Notes: a model not told the origin generated them from the letters alone. DNA of 64,000 nucleotides from Hahella chejuensis KCTC 2396 (GCF_000012985.1 NC_007645.1:2758501-2822500); one strand, 5' to 3'. Positions 10,124 through 19,923 are shown, counted from the stretch's first letter. Numbers and translations: made by a program.

Positions 10124-12448
10124 ATGCGCACATGGATGCTCGCGCTAACAGCCGGATGGCTAACAGTTTTTTTATTCGGCCATCACTGGCTTTCATTCAT
10201 TTCCCGATATGTCTGGATATTCCCCTTTCTAAGCATTTTAGCCTTGCTGGGCATTATTGCGGGGAGTCTCAGCGGCCGAGGTCGCTATTATACCCCGGCA
10301 TTGTTTCTGTTTGGGGTCATTTTCGCCGGATTTCGATTACAAAATATTGCGGAACCCCTGCCTCCGTCACTGCTTGGCGAATCGTTGCAACTGCATGGCA
10401 GGGTATGTGGTCCCGTGCGCGCCGGTAACGTGCAGTCCTTTTCCTTCTGTGTCGTTGAAGCTCGTGAGGGTGGCGTTTTGCTGCCTGAGTTAGCGGGCAG
10501 GGTGGTGCGTTTAACTTGCTATTATTGCGACATGGCGTTGCATGAATCCATGCGCTATTCCCTTCGGGCGAAGTTAAAAGACCTTCGGCCATTACAAAAC
10601 TTTCATGAACCGTGGGCTTGGCAGAAACTATGGCGGTCTGGTCTGTACGCCAGAGGCTCCATTGTTCAGGGTTCCATTGAATCCTGGAGGATAAATCAGG
10701 CGGATGGGGTTATGGATAGTTTGACTAACCTCCGATCCCGTATACGAGACCAAGTCCGTTCGATAACGGAGTCGATGGCGCGTCAGCGAAGCTTCTTGGC
10801 GCTATTTCTGGGGGTTCGCTCCGAGCTGGATGAGTCGCAATGGGATGTGCTGAGGCGCTCGGGTTTAACGCATCTATTGGTGATATCAGGCCTTCATATC
10901 GGGCTGATAGCCATGTTGGTTATGTTCACCCTTCGCTGGATGTTTTGCTGGCTCCCGCGACAGTTCGCCGACTGGATTGCATGTGGCCTGACCATACTGA
11001 CGATACTTTCCTATGTCGCTCTGATCGATTACGGCCTGCCTGCTTTGCGAGCCTCGTTGGCTGTGTCTTTCGCACTGCTTATGCTGCGATTGCGTCGCCG
11101 GATATTGCCATCGACCTTCTTTATCGCCGTTCTTTCCTGCAGTTTATTACTGGACCCTCTCGCGCCTTGGAGCGCAGGGTTTTGGCTGTCCTTTGTGGCG
11201 GTTGGGTTGCTATTTGCCGCGTTTAGTCATCGGCCGCTGCAGTCCTTTTCAAAATGGGGAGCGCTATGGCGGTCGCAAATGGTTTTGACCATTGGGCTTG
11301 CGGGGTTTCTTGCAATAAGTTTTCAGCAGATCCCGTCGTCGGCTCCATTGGCTAACCTCATTGCAACTCCGTTAATTACGCTAATTGTGGTTCCCTTGGG
11401 ATTGCTGGCGCTTGTCGTGGGTCTGGTTTGGCCGTCGGGTGGGGAGGTGCTGCTGCGGATGACGGATGTCTGCCTGGATGGATTCTGGCGGGTGGCTGAG
11501 ATGGCCTCGCTGGGTCCCATTTTGCAGGCTCCTTTGGAGGCGACGCTGGCGTCAGTCGGGTTCATCTTTGTCGGAATCTGTACGGCGGCGGCTATGCGGG
11601 CGCCGGGCGCCGTCTGGTTCGTCGGACTGCTCGCTCTGCTTGGAATGGGGATGCGCGAGCAAGATGAACCGGTTTGGTTCCGCTATACCTTGCTGGATGT
11701 GGGGCAGGGATTGGCGTCTGTTATAGAAAGCCGCGGTGAGACGGTTTTGTATGATGCTGGGCCAGGGTTCGTTGATGGATGGAGCGCCGGCGAGGCTGTG
11801 GTCGGGCCCTATTTGCGGTCTGTTGGCGTCGAAGGGCTGAAGTACGCTGTCATCAGTCATGGAGATAGCGATCACGCTGGCGGTTGGGATGCTGTGCGTT
11901 CAACTTTCGCCGTAGCGTCCGCGTTATCTGGCGAGCCGGAGAGAGTGGCGGGAACCAGTCTCTGTGTCGCAGGGGCCGATTATTGGGTCGGCGCGGCGAA
12001 AATGGAGGTCCTTTGGCCCCTGAAGGAAGTGAGTGGGAAAAGCAATAATCGCTCCTGCGTTATACGCTTGACGGTGGGAGAGTTGGGCATACTGATGACA
12101 GGAGACATTGAAGCGTCAGCGCAACGGGCGCTATTGACCGAAGCTAAAAGCAAACTGGCGTCTGACATAATGGTGTCGCCGCATCATGGTAGCGCCTCCA
12201 GCTTTTTGCCTGAGTTTGCGTCCGCTGTGTCGCCCCGGGTCGTTATCGCCTCTGCAGGTTATCTCAATCCCTTTGGGCATCCGCACAAGTTGGTGCGAGA
12301 TTGGTTTGTACGCAGAGATGCGATTTTCTATAACACGGCTCAGGTCGGTGCTGTTCAGGTGTCGATCGAAGAAGCCGGAGGCGCAATTAAAATACAGTTT
12401 GGCGGACCTTTGGACGAGGTTTGGATGACGCTGGATAAGAATCGCTGA
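10124..12448 (+). CDS. comEC: ComEC/Rec2 DNA uptake channel
   Basis: ComEC is the inner-membrane channel that imports single-stranded DNA during natural transformation. The 774-residue protein has N-terminal membrane helices and a DUF4131/OB-like region, a multi-helix Competence domain with the conserved LLVISGLHIG, and a C-terminal metallo-beta-lactamase-like domain. That domain carries DVGQGLA, the metal motif SHGDSDHAGG, MTGDIE and PHHGS. It heads the comEC-exbB-exbD-msbA-lpxK block known from Pseudomonas and relatives. Whether the organism is competent cannot be told from this window. Confidence 0.93.
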   Translation: MRTWMLALTAGWLTVFLFGHHWLSFISRYVWIFPFLSILALLGIIAGSLSGRGRYYTPALFLFGVIFAGFRLQNIAEPLPPSLLGESLQLHGRVCGPVRAGNVQSFSFCVVEAREGGVLLPELAGRVVRLTCYYCDMALHESMRYSLRAKLKDLRPLQNFHEPWAWQKLWRSGLYARGSIVQGSIESWRINQADGVMDSLTNLRSRIRDQVRSITESMARQRSFLALFLGVRSELDESQWDVLRRSGLTHLLVISGLHIGLIAMLVMFTLRWMFCWLPRQFADWIACGLTILTILSYVALIDYGLPALRASLAVSFALLMLRLRRRILPSTFFIAVLSCSLLLDPLAPWSAGFWLSFVAVGLLFAAFSHRPLQSFSKWGALWRSQMVLTIGLAGFLAISFQQIPSSAPLANLIATPLITLIVVPLGLLALVVGLVWPSGGEVLLRMTDVCLDGFWRVAEMASLGPILQAPLEATLASVGFIFVGICTAAAMRAPGAVWFVGLLALLGMGMREQDEPVWFRYTLLDVGQGLASVIESRGETVLYDAGPGFVDGWSAGEAVVGPYLRSVGVEGLKYAVISHGDSDHAGGWDAVRSTFAVASALSGEPERVAGTSLCVAGADYWVGAAKMEVLWPLKEVSGKSNNRSCVIRLTVGELGILMTGDIEASAQRALLTEAKSKLASDIMVSPHHGSASSFLPEFASAVSPRVVIASAGYLNPFGHPHKLVRDWFVRRDAIFYNTAQVGAVQVSIEEAGGAIKIQFGGPLDEVWMTLDKNR

Positions 12449-12458
12449 TTCTGTGAAC

Positions 12459-12480
12459 AGCCCCGTGCTTTTAAGGGGCT
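12459..12480 (+). terminator. Hairpin after comEC, weak terminator
   Basis: AGCCCC (12459-12464) pairs with GGGGCT (12475-12480) ten bases after the comEC stop; a T-containing but not T-rich stretch follows. About 85 bp then remain before exbB, AT-rich enough to hold that operon's promoter. Confidence 0.4.
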
Positions 12481-12566
12481 AAGATTACTTTCCTATAAGC
12501 TTTTGCTGTTACGGTTTGTTTATAGGCTGTGGTAAAGTATGGCAATTTTTTTGAGGAGACAGATGC

Positions 12567-13202
12567 GTGTACGAGTTGTTAAAGGCCGGCGGCTTGATAA
12601 TGATCCCTATTTTGCTGTGTTCAGTGGTGGCTTTAGCGATCATTATTGAAAGATTCTGGACTCTGCGGCCGCAAAAAGTTGCGCCGCGCTCAATTGTTAA
12701 CGATTTGATGGCGCGCCTTAAGAAAAAAGAGCTTAATGGCAAAACCCTGAAAGACCTTCAACAATCCACACCCTTAGGGCGCGTTCTCGCCGCTGGTCTG
12801 ATCAACGCCAAGCATGGCCGTGAGATCATGAAAGAAAGTATTGAGGAGGAAGCCAGTCATGTTGTGCATGAACTGGAGCGTTTCCTGACGGCGTTGGGTT
12901 CGGTTGCGGCGATTACGCCGCTGTTGGGACTGTTGGGTACGGTCATCGGGATGATTGACGTGTTCGCCGAAATTCAAATCGCGGGAACGGGCAATACGCA
13001 GGCGTTGGCGGGCGGTATTTCCAAGGCGCTGATCACTACTGCAGTTGGTCTGACGATCGCGATCCCTGCGCTGGTATGCCACCGTTACTTCCAGCGTCGC
13101 GTTGATGAGCTGGTGGTTGAGATGGAGCAGCAGGCGCTAAAGCTGGTTGAAGTCGTACACGGCGATCGTGACGTCGACATGAGCGGAGTAAAAAGCAAGT
13201 GA
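12567..13202 (+). CDS. exbB: ExbB/TolQ/MotA family proton channel protein
   Basis: ExbB-type subunit of an energy-transducing complex that uses the proton gradient through ExbD. The start is GTG 12567, behind TTGAGGAG; the nearby ATG is out of frame. The 211-residue protein has an N-terminal helix (about 10-28) and two C-terminal helices, LGSVAAITPLLGLLGTVIGM and KALITTAVGLTIAIPALV, which are the MotA_ExbB signature. No tonB is adjacent. This is the ExbBD pair usually linked to msbA/lpxK, so the partner and cargo are uncertain. Confidence 0.88.
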   Translation: MYELLKAGGLIMIPILLCSVVALAIIIERFWTLRPQKVAPRSIVNDLMARLKKKELNGKTLKDLQQSTPLGRVLAAGLINAKHGREIMKESIEEEASHVVHELERFLTALGSVAAITPLLGLLGTVIGMIDVFAEIQIAGTGNTQALAGGISKALITTAVGLTIAIPALVCHRYFQRRVDELVVEMEQQALKLVEVVHGDRDVDMSGVKSK

Positions 13203-13618
13203 AATTCCGGCGCCAATCCAGAGAAGAGTTGTCAGTAAACGTAACGCCTCTGATTGACGTTGTTTTTCTGCTGCTGATCTTCTTTATGGTCTCGACCACG
13301 TTCACCAAGGAAAGTCGTCTTGCGGTGGAGCTGCCGAAGGCTTCTGGCGAAGCGTCTGAAAACCTGGTGGATCAGATTGAGGTCGTGATCAACAAAGATG
13401 GTCAGTACACCGTTAATCAGCGAGTGCTGATCAATAGTCAGATCGCTACCTTGAAAAGGGCGGTGGAGCAGTTGTCTCAAGGCAAGAATGACCTTCCGTT
13501 CATCGTAACGGCGGACGCCAAGACCCCCCACGAGTATGTCGTTCGGGCAATGGACGTCGCCGGTCAGCTTGGATATCAGAAGTTGAGCATCACCACTCAA
13601 CGCACCGAAGCCGAATAA
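13199..13618 (+). CDS. exbD: ExbD/TolR family biopolymer transport protein
   Basis: Partner of the preceding ExbB: a single-helix protein whose membrane aspartate carries protons. The N-terminus shows ELSVNVTPLIDVVFLLLIFFMVST with the conserved aspartate, followed by a periplasmic domain. The GTG at 13199 overlaps the exbB stop in a GTGA arrangement, indicating coupled translation. At 139 residues it is normal for the family. Confidence 0.9.
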   Translation: MKFRRQSREELSVNVTPLIDVVFLLLIFFMVSTTFTKESRLAVELPKASGEASENLVDQIEVVINKDGQYTVNQRVLINSQIATLKRAVEQLSQGKNDLPFIVTADAKTPHEYVVRAMDVAGQLGYQKLSITTQRTEAE

Positions 13619-13641
13619 CGTTATCCTGACTAAGGGCTGAC

Positions 13642-15399
13642 ATGTCAAAAGTCGCAAAGCAGTATGCCGGCGCGCAAGTGTACGGCAGGCTGCTGTCTTA
13701 TTTGAAGCCGTTATGGAAGGTCTTCGCTTTAGCGGTTCTGGGTAATGTGATTTATGCATTGGCCAGCGCCGCAATGGCGGACGCCACCAAATACATCGTC
13801 GCGGCGATCGAAACTCCAAGCCCGGAAGGGCGGTTGCTGGTTCCCATGCTGATCATTGGTATTTTCGCATTGCGCGGCTTGGGGTCATTCTGCGGTGGTT
13901 ATTTCATGGCCCGAGTGGCCAGAGGTATTGTTCACAGGATGCGCCTGGAGCTATTTCGCCATCTGACTGTATTGCCGTGTCGCTTCTTCGACTCCAATTC
14001 AACCGGGCATTTGGTGTCCCGAATTACCTACAACGTGGATCAAGTGACAGGCGCCGCCACCAATGCGATTACTGTTGTCTTGCGTGAAGGGTTCACCGTC
14101 ATCGGGTTGATGGGGTATATGATCTATGTAAGCTGGAAGCTGACGCTTTTATTTCTTGTCCTTGGCCCTATCATTGGCGTTCTCATCGGTTACGTCTCCA
14201 AGCGCTTTCGGCGCATTAGCCGCCGCATACAGAGCAGTATGGGGGATGTTACGCATGTGGCCTCAGAATCCATTGGCGGATATCGCGTCATGCGCACTTT
14301 TGGCGGTGAGGAATACGAGTTCAACCGTTTCATGAAAGCTAGTGAGTACAACATCACGCAGGCGTTGAAGATGTCGCTCACTCAGGCGCTATCGACGCCA
14401 ATCATCCAGCTGGTTATCTCTGTATTTATTGCTCTGTTGGTCTGGTTGGCGCTCAGCCCCGAAGTCCGTGGGAATATGAGCACGGGTGAATTTTTGGCGT
14501 ATATTACTGCGGCGACCACCTGCGCTAAGCCAATCAGGCAGCTTACTGAGGTGAACGCTGTCATACAGCGAGGGATTTCAGCCGCGCAGGATGTGTTCAT
14601 GCAACTGGATGAGCCGGTAGAAAAGGATGAGGGCTCCTATGTGGCTGATAGGGTGCAGGGGCGACTGGAATTCAAAAGCCTGGGCTTTGCATACAGCGAT
14701 GAAGGCAAACCTGCGCTGCAGGAGATTAACCTCGTCATCGAACCCGGCGAAACCGTGGCGCTGGTTGGAAGGTCCGGCAGTGGAAAATCGACTTTGGTCA
14801 ACCTTCTGCCAAGATTTTATGATTATGAGCAGGGTGAAATCCTATTGGATGGGAAGCCGCTTAAGGACTTTGCTCTGACCTCTTTGAGGCGACAAATTTC
14901 CATCGTGACTCAGCAGGTCGTGCTGTTTAACGATACGGTTACCAATAATATCGCCTATGGCGCGTTGGCTGACGCTACGCCTGAACAGGTGCGGGAGGCT
15001 GCGAAATCTGCTGATGCGCTGGGCTTTATTGAGCAATTGGAGCAGGGGTTTGATACGTTGCTGGGTGAAAACGGGACGCGCTTGTCCGGAGGGCAGCGGC
15101 AGCGGATGGTTATTGCGCGGGCATTGCTGAAAGACTCGCCTATATTGATTCTCGATGAGGCCACTTCTGCGCTGGATACCCATGCGGAGCGGAATATTCA
15201 GAGCGCGCTGGAAACCTTGATGAAGGGGCGCACTACGTTGGTGGTCGCTCACAGGCTTTCCACGATTGAGAATGCAGATAAGATAGTGGTCATGGATCAG
15301 GGGCGTATTGTGGAAGTTGGTTCACATCGCGAATTGATAGAAAAGGACGGCGCATACGCGGCTTTGCACAAGCTGCAATTCAGTGAAGCGGACGCATGA
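13642..15399 (+). CDS. msbA: Lipid A export ATP-binding/permease MsbA
   Basis: MsbA flips core-lipid A across the inner membrane. The 585-residue half-transporter has a six-helix ABC transmembrane domain (about 25-330) and a nucleotide-binding domain with Walker A GRSGSGKS at 376-383, signature LSGGQRQR and Walker B ILILDEATSALD. Its place directly upstream of lpxK, overlapping it by four bases, supports the lipid A role over a generic exporter. Confidence 0.95.
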   Translation: MSKVAKQYAGAQVYGRLLSYLKPLWKVFALAVLGNVIYALASAAMADATKYIVAAIETPSPEGRLLVPMLIIGIFALRGLGSFCGGYFMARVARGIVHRMRLELFRHLTVLPCRFFDSNSTGHLVSRITYNVDQVTGAATNAITVVLREGFTVIGLMGYMIYVSWKLTLLFLVLGPIIGVLIGYVSKRFRRISRRIQSSMGDVTHVASESIGGYRVMRTFGGEEYEFNRFMKASEYNITQALKMSLTQALSTPIIQLVISVFIALLVWLALSPEVRGNMSTGEFLAYITAATTCAKPIRQLTEVNAVIQRGISAAQDVFMQLDEPVEKDEGSYVADRVQGRLEFKSLGFAYSDEGKPALQEINLVIEPGETVALVGRSGSGKSTLVNLLPRFYDYEQGEILLDGKPLKDFALTSLRRQISIVTQQVVLFNDTVTNNIAYGALADATPEQVREAAKSADALGFIEQLEQGFDTLLGENGTRLSGGQRQRMVIARALLKDSPILILDEATSALDTHAERNIQSALETLMKGRTTLVVAHRLSTIENADKIVVMDQGRIVEVGSHRELIEKDGAYAALHKLQFSEADA

Positions 15400-16412
15400 T
15401 CGCATGGGTTGAGCGAGTCTGGTATGGCGGCTCGCGCTGGAAATTTCTGCTGTGGCCATTGTCATGGCTCTATCTGTTGGTCGTCGCAATCAGAAAAACT
15501 CTCTTTGCTGTGATCAAGTCCTCGGCTTCTGAGGCTGGTTCGGCGTCCATACGTCCGCCAATAATTGTGGTGGGCAATCTGACGGTGGGGGGCGCTGGAA
15601 AAACCCCGTTGGTGGTGGCTTTGGTGGAGCACTTTCAGCGTCGAGGGTTGAGACCCGGCGTTGTAAGCCGGGGTTACGGGGGTGTAAGCGAGTCATACCC
15701 TGTCTTGGTGGAGCGTAACCCTGACCCAGGAGTTACGGGCGATGAGCCGGCCTTGATTTATATGCGCACCGGGTGCCCGGTTGTAGTGGCGCCCAAGCGG
15801 GCGCAAGCGTTGCAAACACTGTTGGATATGTATGATTGCGATGTGGTGATTAGCGACGATGGCTTACAGCATCTGGCGCTGCCCCGGGATATGGAGGTCG
15901 TGGTGGTGGACGCGCAACGGGGGTGGGGGAATGGACTTTGCCTTCCGGCTGGTCCTTTGAGGGAGCCTGTCAGGCGTTTGCAGTCGGTGGATCTGGTCGT
16001 CAGTAATGGTTTGCATGCGCAGGTCAACGCCGATTACACGATGCAATTGCGCCCTGGGCGCTGGAAAAAAGTCTCCGGCGACGAAGAGAGAGGCGTCAAT
16101 TACTTTGCTGGATATACTGCGCACGCTGTTGCGGCAATTGGCAACCCGGGTCGCTTTTTCGCGACGTTGGCGGATCTGGATGTCGCCTCTATTCAGCACG
16201 CATTCCCTGATCATTACAGTTACGCTCAGAAGGATATAGAATTCAACGATGACCTCCCTGTCTTGATGACGGAGAAAGATGCGGTCAAGTGTAAATCGTT
16301 CAATCTTGAAAACGCCTGGTACCTGGAAGTCGGCGCCGAGCTGAACTCTGCGTTTTATGAGAGGGTCGACGCCAGGCTAAACGAATTGCGGAGTCACAAA
16401 AAAGATGGATAA
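15396..16412 (+). CDS. lpxK: Tetraacyldisaccharide 4'-kinase
   Basis: LpxK phosphorylates the 4' position of the lipid A disaccharide at the inner membrane. The 338-residue protein has a short N-terminal membrane-associated segment, the P-loop [13 protein letters not shown] near residue 58, [14 protein letters not shown] and [11 protein letters not shown], all characteristic of the family. It starts within the ATGA overlap with msbA and overlaps the next gene by eight bases. Confidence 0.95.
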   Translation: MIAWVERVWYGGSRWKFLLWPLSWLYLLVVAIRKTLFAVIKSSASEAGSASIRPPIIVVGNLTVGGAGKTPLVVALVEHFQRRGLRPGVVSRGYGGVSESYPVLVERNPDPGVTGDEPALIYMRTGCPVVVAPKRAQALQTLLDMYDCDVVISDDGLQHLALPRDMEVVVVDAQRGWGNGLCLPAGPLREPVRRLQSVDLVVSNGLHAQVNADYTMQLRPGRWKKVSGDEERGVNYFAGYTAHAVAAIGNPGRFFATLADLDVASIQHAFPDHYSYAQKDIEFNDDLPVLMTEKDAVKCKSFNLENAWYLEVGAELNSAFYERVDARLNELRSHKKDG

Positions 16413-16587
16413 AAAACTATTGGCCATCCTTGCCTGTCCGGTTTGTAAGGGCGACTTGAAGTATGATCGGGAGAAGCAGGAATTGGTCTGTAAAAACGAT
16501 GGTATGGCTTTTCCTATTCGCGACGGTATTCCGGTGATGCTTGAAAAAGAAGCGCGTACGCTGACCACGGATGAGCGATTGGGTTGA
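16405..16587 (+). CDS. Trm112 family protein (YcaR-like)
   Basis: A 60-residue protein of the Trm112/UPF0434 family, as found between lpxK and kdsB in E. coli (ycaR). It starts [16 protein letters not shown], giving a CxxC pair, with one further cysteine (LVCKNDG) and the typical [11 protein letters not shown] ending. In archaea and eukaryotes Trm112 activates methyltransferases; the bacterial role is unclear. Confidence 0.88.
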   Translation: MDKKLLAILACPVCKGDLKYDREKQELVCKNDGMAFPIRDGIPVMLEKEARTLTTDERLG

Positions 16588-16588
16588 T

Positions 16589-17356
16589 ATGAGCGCATTT
16601 ACGATAATTATTCCCGCCCGCTATGGTTCTTCAAGATTGCCAGGCAAGCCATTACTGGACATTGCCGGCAAGCCCATGATCGCACATGTGTACGATAGGG
16701 CGCGTGAGAGTTTGGCCAAGCGTATATATGTCGCTACGGACGATGCGAGAATTGCCGAGGCGGTGGAAGGTTTTGGCGGCTCTGTCCTGATGACTCGTGC
16801 GGATCATCCTTCTGGCACGGATCGCTTGGCGGAATGCGCGGATACTCTTGAGTTGGACGATGATGAAATTGTCGTCAATGTGCAAGGGGATGAACCGATG
16901 CTGCCAGCTGAGTTGATCTCACAGGTCGCCAACAATTTGGCGGCGAACCCGCAAGCGGGAATCGCAACCCTGTGTGAAAGAATTCATGACAGGGAAACCT
17001 TGTTTAATCCTAATGCGGTCAAAGTGGTGAAAAACGAGGCCGGCATGGCGTTGTATTTCTCACGGGCGCCGATTCCATGGGCGCGGGATTATTTTGCGGA
17101 TGCTGACGCTGGGTTGCCTCCCACATATGACTTCTATCGCCACATAGGCATCTACGCATACCGAGTTGGCTTTTTGCGCGATTATGTGACTTGGGGGAGC
17201 TGTCCTCTTGAGGGGATTGAAAGCCTTGAGCAGCTACGCGCCATGTGGCGAGGCGTGCCTATTCATGTGGATGTAGCGGCGAAGGCTCCGCCGGCGGGTG
17301 TGGATACGGAAGCTGACCTGCAGCGGGTGCGCGCAGTGATGGCCAAGTCATCATGA
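16589..17356 (+). CDS. kdsB: 3-deoxy-manno-octulosonate cytidylyltransferase
   Basis: KdsB makes CMP-Kdo from CTP and Kdo for the inner core of LPS. I choose ATG 16589 because the family begins almost directly with [17 protein letters not shown]; an in-frame ATG six codons upstream is possible. Further motifs are [28 protein letters not shown] and SLEQLRA. The 255-residue length is normal. It follows the Trm112 gene by one base and overlaps the next gene at ATGA. Confidence 0.95.
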   Translation: MSAFTIIIPARYGSSRLPGKPLLDIAGKPMIAHVYDRARESLAKRIYVATDDARIAEAVEGFGGSVLMTRADHPSGTDRLAECADTLELDDDEIVVNVQGDEPMLPAELISQVANNLAANPQAGIATLCERIHDRETLFNPNAVKVVKNEAGMALYFSRAPIPWARDYFADADAGLPPTYDFYRHIGIYAYRVGFLRDYVTWGSCPLEGIESLEQLRAMWRGVPIHVDVAAKAPPAGVDTEADLQRVRAVMAKSS

Positions 17357-17835
17357 TAAATATTTTGTTTGTGTGCATGGGCAATATCTGCCGGTCGCCC
17401 ACAGCGCATGGCGTATTTGAAGTATTCCTAGCGCGCGCAGGTCTGACTGACAGCGTGGCGGTGGATTCCGCCGGCACAGGCGGTTGGCATGCTGGTGAGC
17501 CGCCTGATCGTCGTGCTCGTGATTTTGCCGGGAAGCGTGGTTATTTCCTTGATCATATTCGTGCCCGCCAAGTGACCCCGGACGACTTTGAGCAGTTTGA
17601 TCTGGTGTTGGCGATGGACCGGGATAATCTCGCCAACTTGCAGCGTATGTGCCCCAAGAAGCACCAGAGTAAAGTGAGGTTGTTTTTGAGCTTCGCCTCG
17701 TCGAACGACGAGCGTGAAGTACCTGACCCCTACTACGGTGGTCCTCAAGGGTTTGAGCATGTGCTGGACTTGGTGGAAGACGCCTGTGAAGGGCTTGTAG
17801 AACATGTTCGAGAGCAATTAAAGCATCGTGGTTGA
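17353..17835 (+). CDS. Low-molecular-weight protein-tyrosine phosphatase
   Basis: Carries the complete active-site loop [10 protein letters not shown] (CX5R) near residue 8 and the general-acid motif VPDPYYGG near the C-terminus. At 160 residues it is typical. This gene is a regular member of the kdsB-murB block in pseudomonads. Its substrate is unknown; Wzb-like phosphatases act on BY-kinases, but none is encoded next to it. It overlaps kdsB by four bases and murB's first possible start codon. Confidence 0.9.
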   Translation: MINILFVCMGNICRSPTAHGVFEVFLARAGLTDSVAVDSAGTGGWHAGEPPDRRARDFAGKRGYFLDHIRARQVTPDDFEQFDLVLAMDRDNLANLQRMCPKKHQSKVRLFLSFASSNDEREVPDPYYGGPQGFEHVLDLVEDACEGLVEHVREQLKHRG

Positions 17836-17836
17836 T

Positions 17837-18850
17837 ATGCGTTGGGAATTGAATGCGGATCTGGCGATGCGCCACACCATGGGCTGCCCCGCTCGAGTGG
17901 CGCGTATGGTGTCTGTGACGAGTATTAATGATATTCGTTGTGTGTTGTCCGAGTTAAAGTCCGCATCTTCCCCTGCTTTTGTGCTTGGCGGCGGCAGTAA
18001 CGTCGTTTTCACCCGCGATCTTGCGGGTGTCGTCATTAAGATGGAGAATCGCGGCGTCAGTGTGGATGCTTCAGGTTCGGGCGACGATATCGTGCGGGCG
18101 GCTGCAGGAGAGAACTGGCATGAGTTTGTCTGGTGGACGTTGGCGCGAAGCTACGTCGGGCTGGAGAATCTGGCCCTGATACCGGGCACAGTTGGCGCCG
18201 CGCCTATTCAAAACATCGGCGCCTATGGCGTGGAGCTAAAGGATCGATTGCACTCTGTGCGGGCGGTCCATATGGATACGCTGGAGGAAAGAGAGTTTTC
18301 TCTTTCTGAGTGTTGCTTTGGTTATCGCGACAGCTTTTTTAAGTCGGAGCAGGGTAGGCGATGGCTTATTTGGGAGGTGGCTTTCAGGCTGTCGTCAGAT
18401 ACTCCATTGGTTCTTGAGTATGCGGAGTTGAGACGGCGCTGGGAATTGGCGGGCGCTCCGGCTGAAGCCAGCGCTGTCGCGAAAATAGTGGAAGCGATTA
18501 GAGCTGAGAAACTGCCTGATCCGGCGCAAGTGCCCAACTCCGGCAGCTTTTTCAAAAACCCCGTTGTGTCTGAGGCGCGCTTTCTTGCGTTGAGCGAGAA
18601 GTATCCTGAAATGGTATCTTTTCCCTTGCCGGACGGCTCACGCAAGTTGGCGGCGGGTTGGCTGATTCAGGCTTGTGGTTGGAAAGGGTTTCTTGAAAGC
18701 GGCGTCGGCGTATATCCCAAGCAGGCTTTAGTGCTTATCAATCCTGGCCATAAGCCTGGTAGTGAAGTGAAATTACTTGCCTCAAGAATACAGGCTTCTG
18801 TTGAGGAGCGTTTTGGCGTGTCCCTGGAAGTCGAGCCTCTCATTTTGTAA
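17837..18850 (+). CDS. murB: UDP-N-acetylenolpyruvoylglucosamine reductase
   Basis: MurB reduces UDP-GlcNAc-enolpyruvate to UDP-MurNAc with NADPH and FAD. Motifs: FVLGGGSNVVF (FAD), LALIPGTVGAAPIQNIGAYG, the type I stretch CCFGYRDSFFK, and PNSGSFFKNP with the catalytic serine. A glutamate in the C-terminal LEVEPL matches the second catalytic residue. ATG 17837 was chosen; GTG 17828, overlapping the phosphatase gene, is an alternative three codons upstream. It is the last gene of the block, and no terminator hairpin is evident behind it. Confidence 0.94.
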   Translation: MRWELNADLAMRHTMGCPARVARMVSVTSINDIRCVLSELKSASSPAFVLGGGSNVVFTRDLAGVVIKMENRGVSVDASGSGDDIVRAAAGENWHEFVWWTLARSYVGLENLALIPGTVGAAPIQNIGAYGVELKDRLHSVRAVHMDTLEEREFSLSECCFGYRDSFFKSEQGRRWLIWEVAFRLSSDTPLVLEYAELRRRWELAGAPAEASAVAKIVEAIRAEKLPDPAQVPNSGSFFKNPVVSEARFLALSEKYPEMVSFPLPDGSRKLAAGWLIQACGWKGFLESGVGVYPKQALVLINPGHKPGSEVKLLASRIQASVEERFGVSLEVEPLIL

Positions 18851-18855
18851 ACAAT
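18844..18855. promoter_or_regulatory. Possible GntR/PrpR operator (distal site)
   Basis: TTTGTAAACAAT overlaps the murB stop codon. It matches 11 of 12 positions of the palindrome found twice near the GntR gene. At about 345 bp from that gene it could support looping, or be a chance match. The 350-bp gap from here to 19200 holds no gene; a further weak, half-matching GTTGTCGACCAAG lies at about 18873. Confidence 0.4.
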
Positions 18856-19126
18856 CTATGTGTCATTTACTTGTTGTCGACCAAGTGGATGGCGTTTCCT
18901 TCTTCCTCTGCCTTGTTTTGCGTTCATTCTGCATCCCGCGTTAGTTTGAGTGCGCTATTTGTCGTGTTGTATGGGGCTATCAAAATTATCCGTAACTATA
19001 TGAAATAAAAAGACTTGGTAATCTGCTATAAATATTCATGATTCTGAGCGGCTAAGCCGGACCTGCTTTAGGGGTATTCCGCTATTGTAAAAAACAGCCT
19101 TAAGCCTCTTTCTCTTTGTCAGCGAA

Positions 19127-19138
19127 ATTGTTTACAAT
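19127..19138. promoter_or_regulatory. Palindromic operator, probable GntR/PrpR site
   Basis: ATTGTTTACAAT is a perfect inverted repeat of ATTGT/ACAAT apart from the two central bases. Its right half contains TACAAT, which could serve as a -10 box. Such ATTGTnnACAAT sites are the type bound by GntR-family propionate regulators. Confidence 0.65.
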
Positions 19139-19188
19139 CCTGTGGCATGCGCCTCTGCAATTATTGCGTTGTCGCCCTTTAGGAGAGA

Positions 19189-19200
19189 ATTGTAAACAAT
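19189..19200. promoter_or_regulatory. Palindromic operator abutting the GntR start codon
   Basis: ATTGTAAACAAT ends at the base before the ATG at 19201 and lies between AGGAGAG (19181-19187) and that start codon. It is the same palindrome as at 19127, with the central two bases changed. The position implies autorepression. Confidence 0.65.
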
Positions 19201-19875
19201 ATGGCTGCGCCTGACTCCCGAACTCTTGCTGATCAAGCTTTTGAGCGCCTGCAGACGGCTATTGTCAAAGGCGACATTCGAGCGGGGGAGAAAATAAGTG
19301 AAGCAGAGCTGTCCTCAAAATTTGGCTTTGGTAGAGGGCCTCTAAGAGAGGCGCTGCACAGGCTGGAAGGAAGGGGACTGATTGTCCGTAAGGCGCATTC
19401 CGGCGCCAGAGTGGTGGCGCTAACCTTCGAGGAGCTGATTGAGCTGTACGAAGTGCGCGAATCCTTGGAAGGTATGGCGATTCGATTGGCTTCAGAGCGT
19501 ATGTCGCAGGAAGAAATAGACGATTTAAAGCGTCTGATGGACATTCATGCAGAGCAAATCAAGGAAGAGAAGGGGCTCGCCTACTATCAGAAGGAAGGCG
19601 ATTTCGACTTTCATTTTCGAATTATTTCCGGCAGTAAGAATCGCAAACTCAGCAACATGCTGACAGGCGAGCTATATCACCTGCTGAGGCTATATCGATA
19701 TCGTCTCAGTACATTCAGCGGTCGACCCGAAAAAGCGTTTCATGAGCACTGGCGTATTATCGAGGCGCTTGAAGAGCGTGACGGCGACTTGGCTGAACTC
19801 CTAATGCGGCGGCACATTTCCGCTGCGAGAAACAATTTAATCAAGAAGTATCGCGATGGGGAGTTGCAGCTGTAG
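19201..19875 (+). CDS. GntR/FadR-family regulator of the prp genes
   Basis: A FCD-subfamily GntR repressor of 224 residues. The N-terminal winged helix (about 8-75) shows LREALHRLEGRGLI and the C-terminal FCD ligand-binding domain has the DFDFHFRII and HEHWRIIEALEERD metal/ligand motifs. It sits directly upstream of prpB-C-D in the same direction, as in Shewanella and Pseudomonas propionate loci, and has palindromic operators at its own start. The likely effector is a methylcitrate pathway intermediate (inferred). The ribosome site AGGAG is about 15 bases from the ATG, longer than usual. Confidence 0.85.
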   Translation: MAAPDSRTLADQAFERLQTAIVKGDIRAGEKISEAELSSKFGFGRGPLREALHRLEGRGLIVRKAHSGARVVALTFEELIELYEVRESLEGMAIRLASERMSQEEIDDLKRLMDIHAEQIKEEKGLAYYQKEGDFDFHFRIISGSKNRKLSNMLTGELYHLLRLYRYRLSTFSGRPEKAFHEHWRIIEALEERDGDLAELLMRRHISAARNNLIKKYRDGELQL

Positions 19876-19923
19876 CACGCTGTGAGTCGTCCGTCTCTCA
19901 ATGGTATGCAACAGGGGGCTTAT

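Noticed and set aside
18820-18850. Suspicion that MurB lacks its C-terminal catalytic glutamate
   Set aside because: Aligning the last residues with the E. coli ending leaves a glutamate (LEVEPL) at the right place.
19111-19138. TTGTCA and TACAAT as a sigma70 promoter for the GntR gene
   Set aside because: The spacer is only 11 bases; the TACAAT may still be a -10 box, but no good -35 box lies at 16-18 bases.
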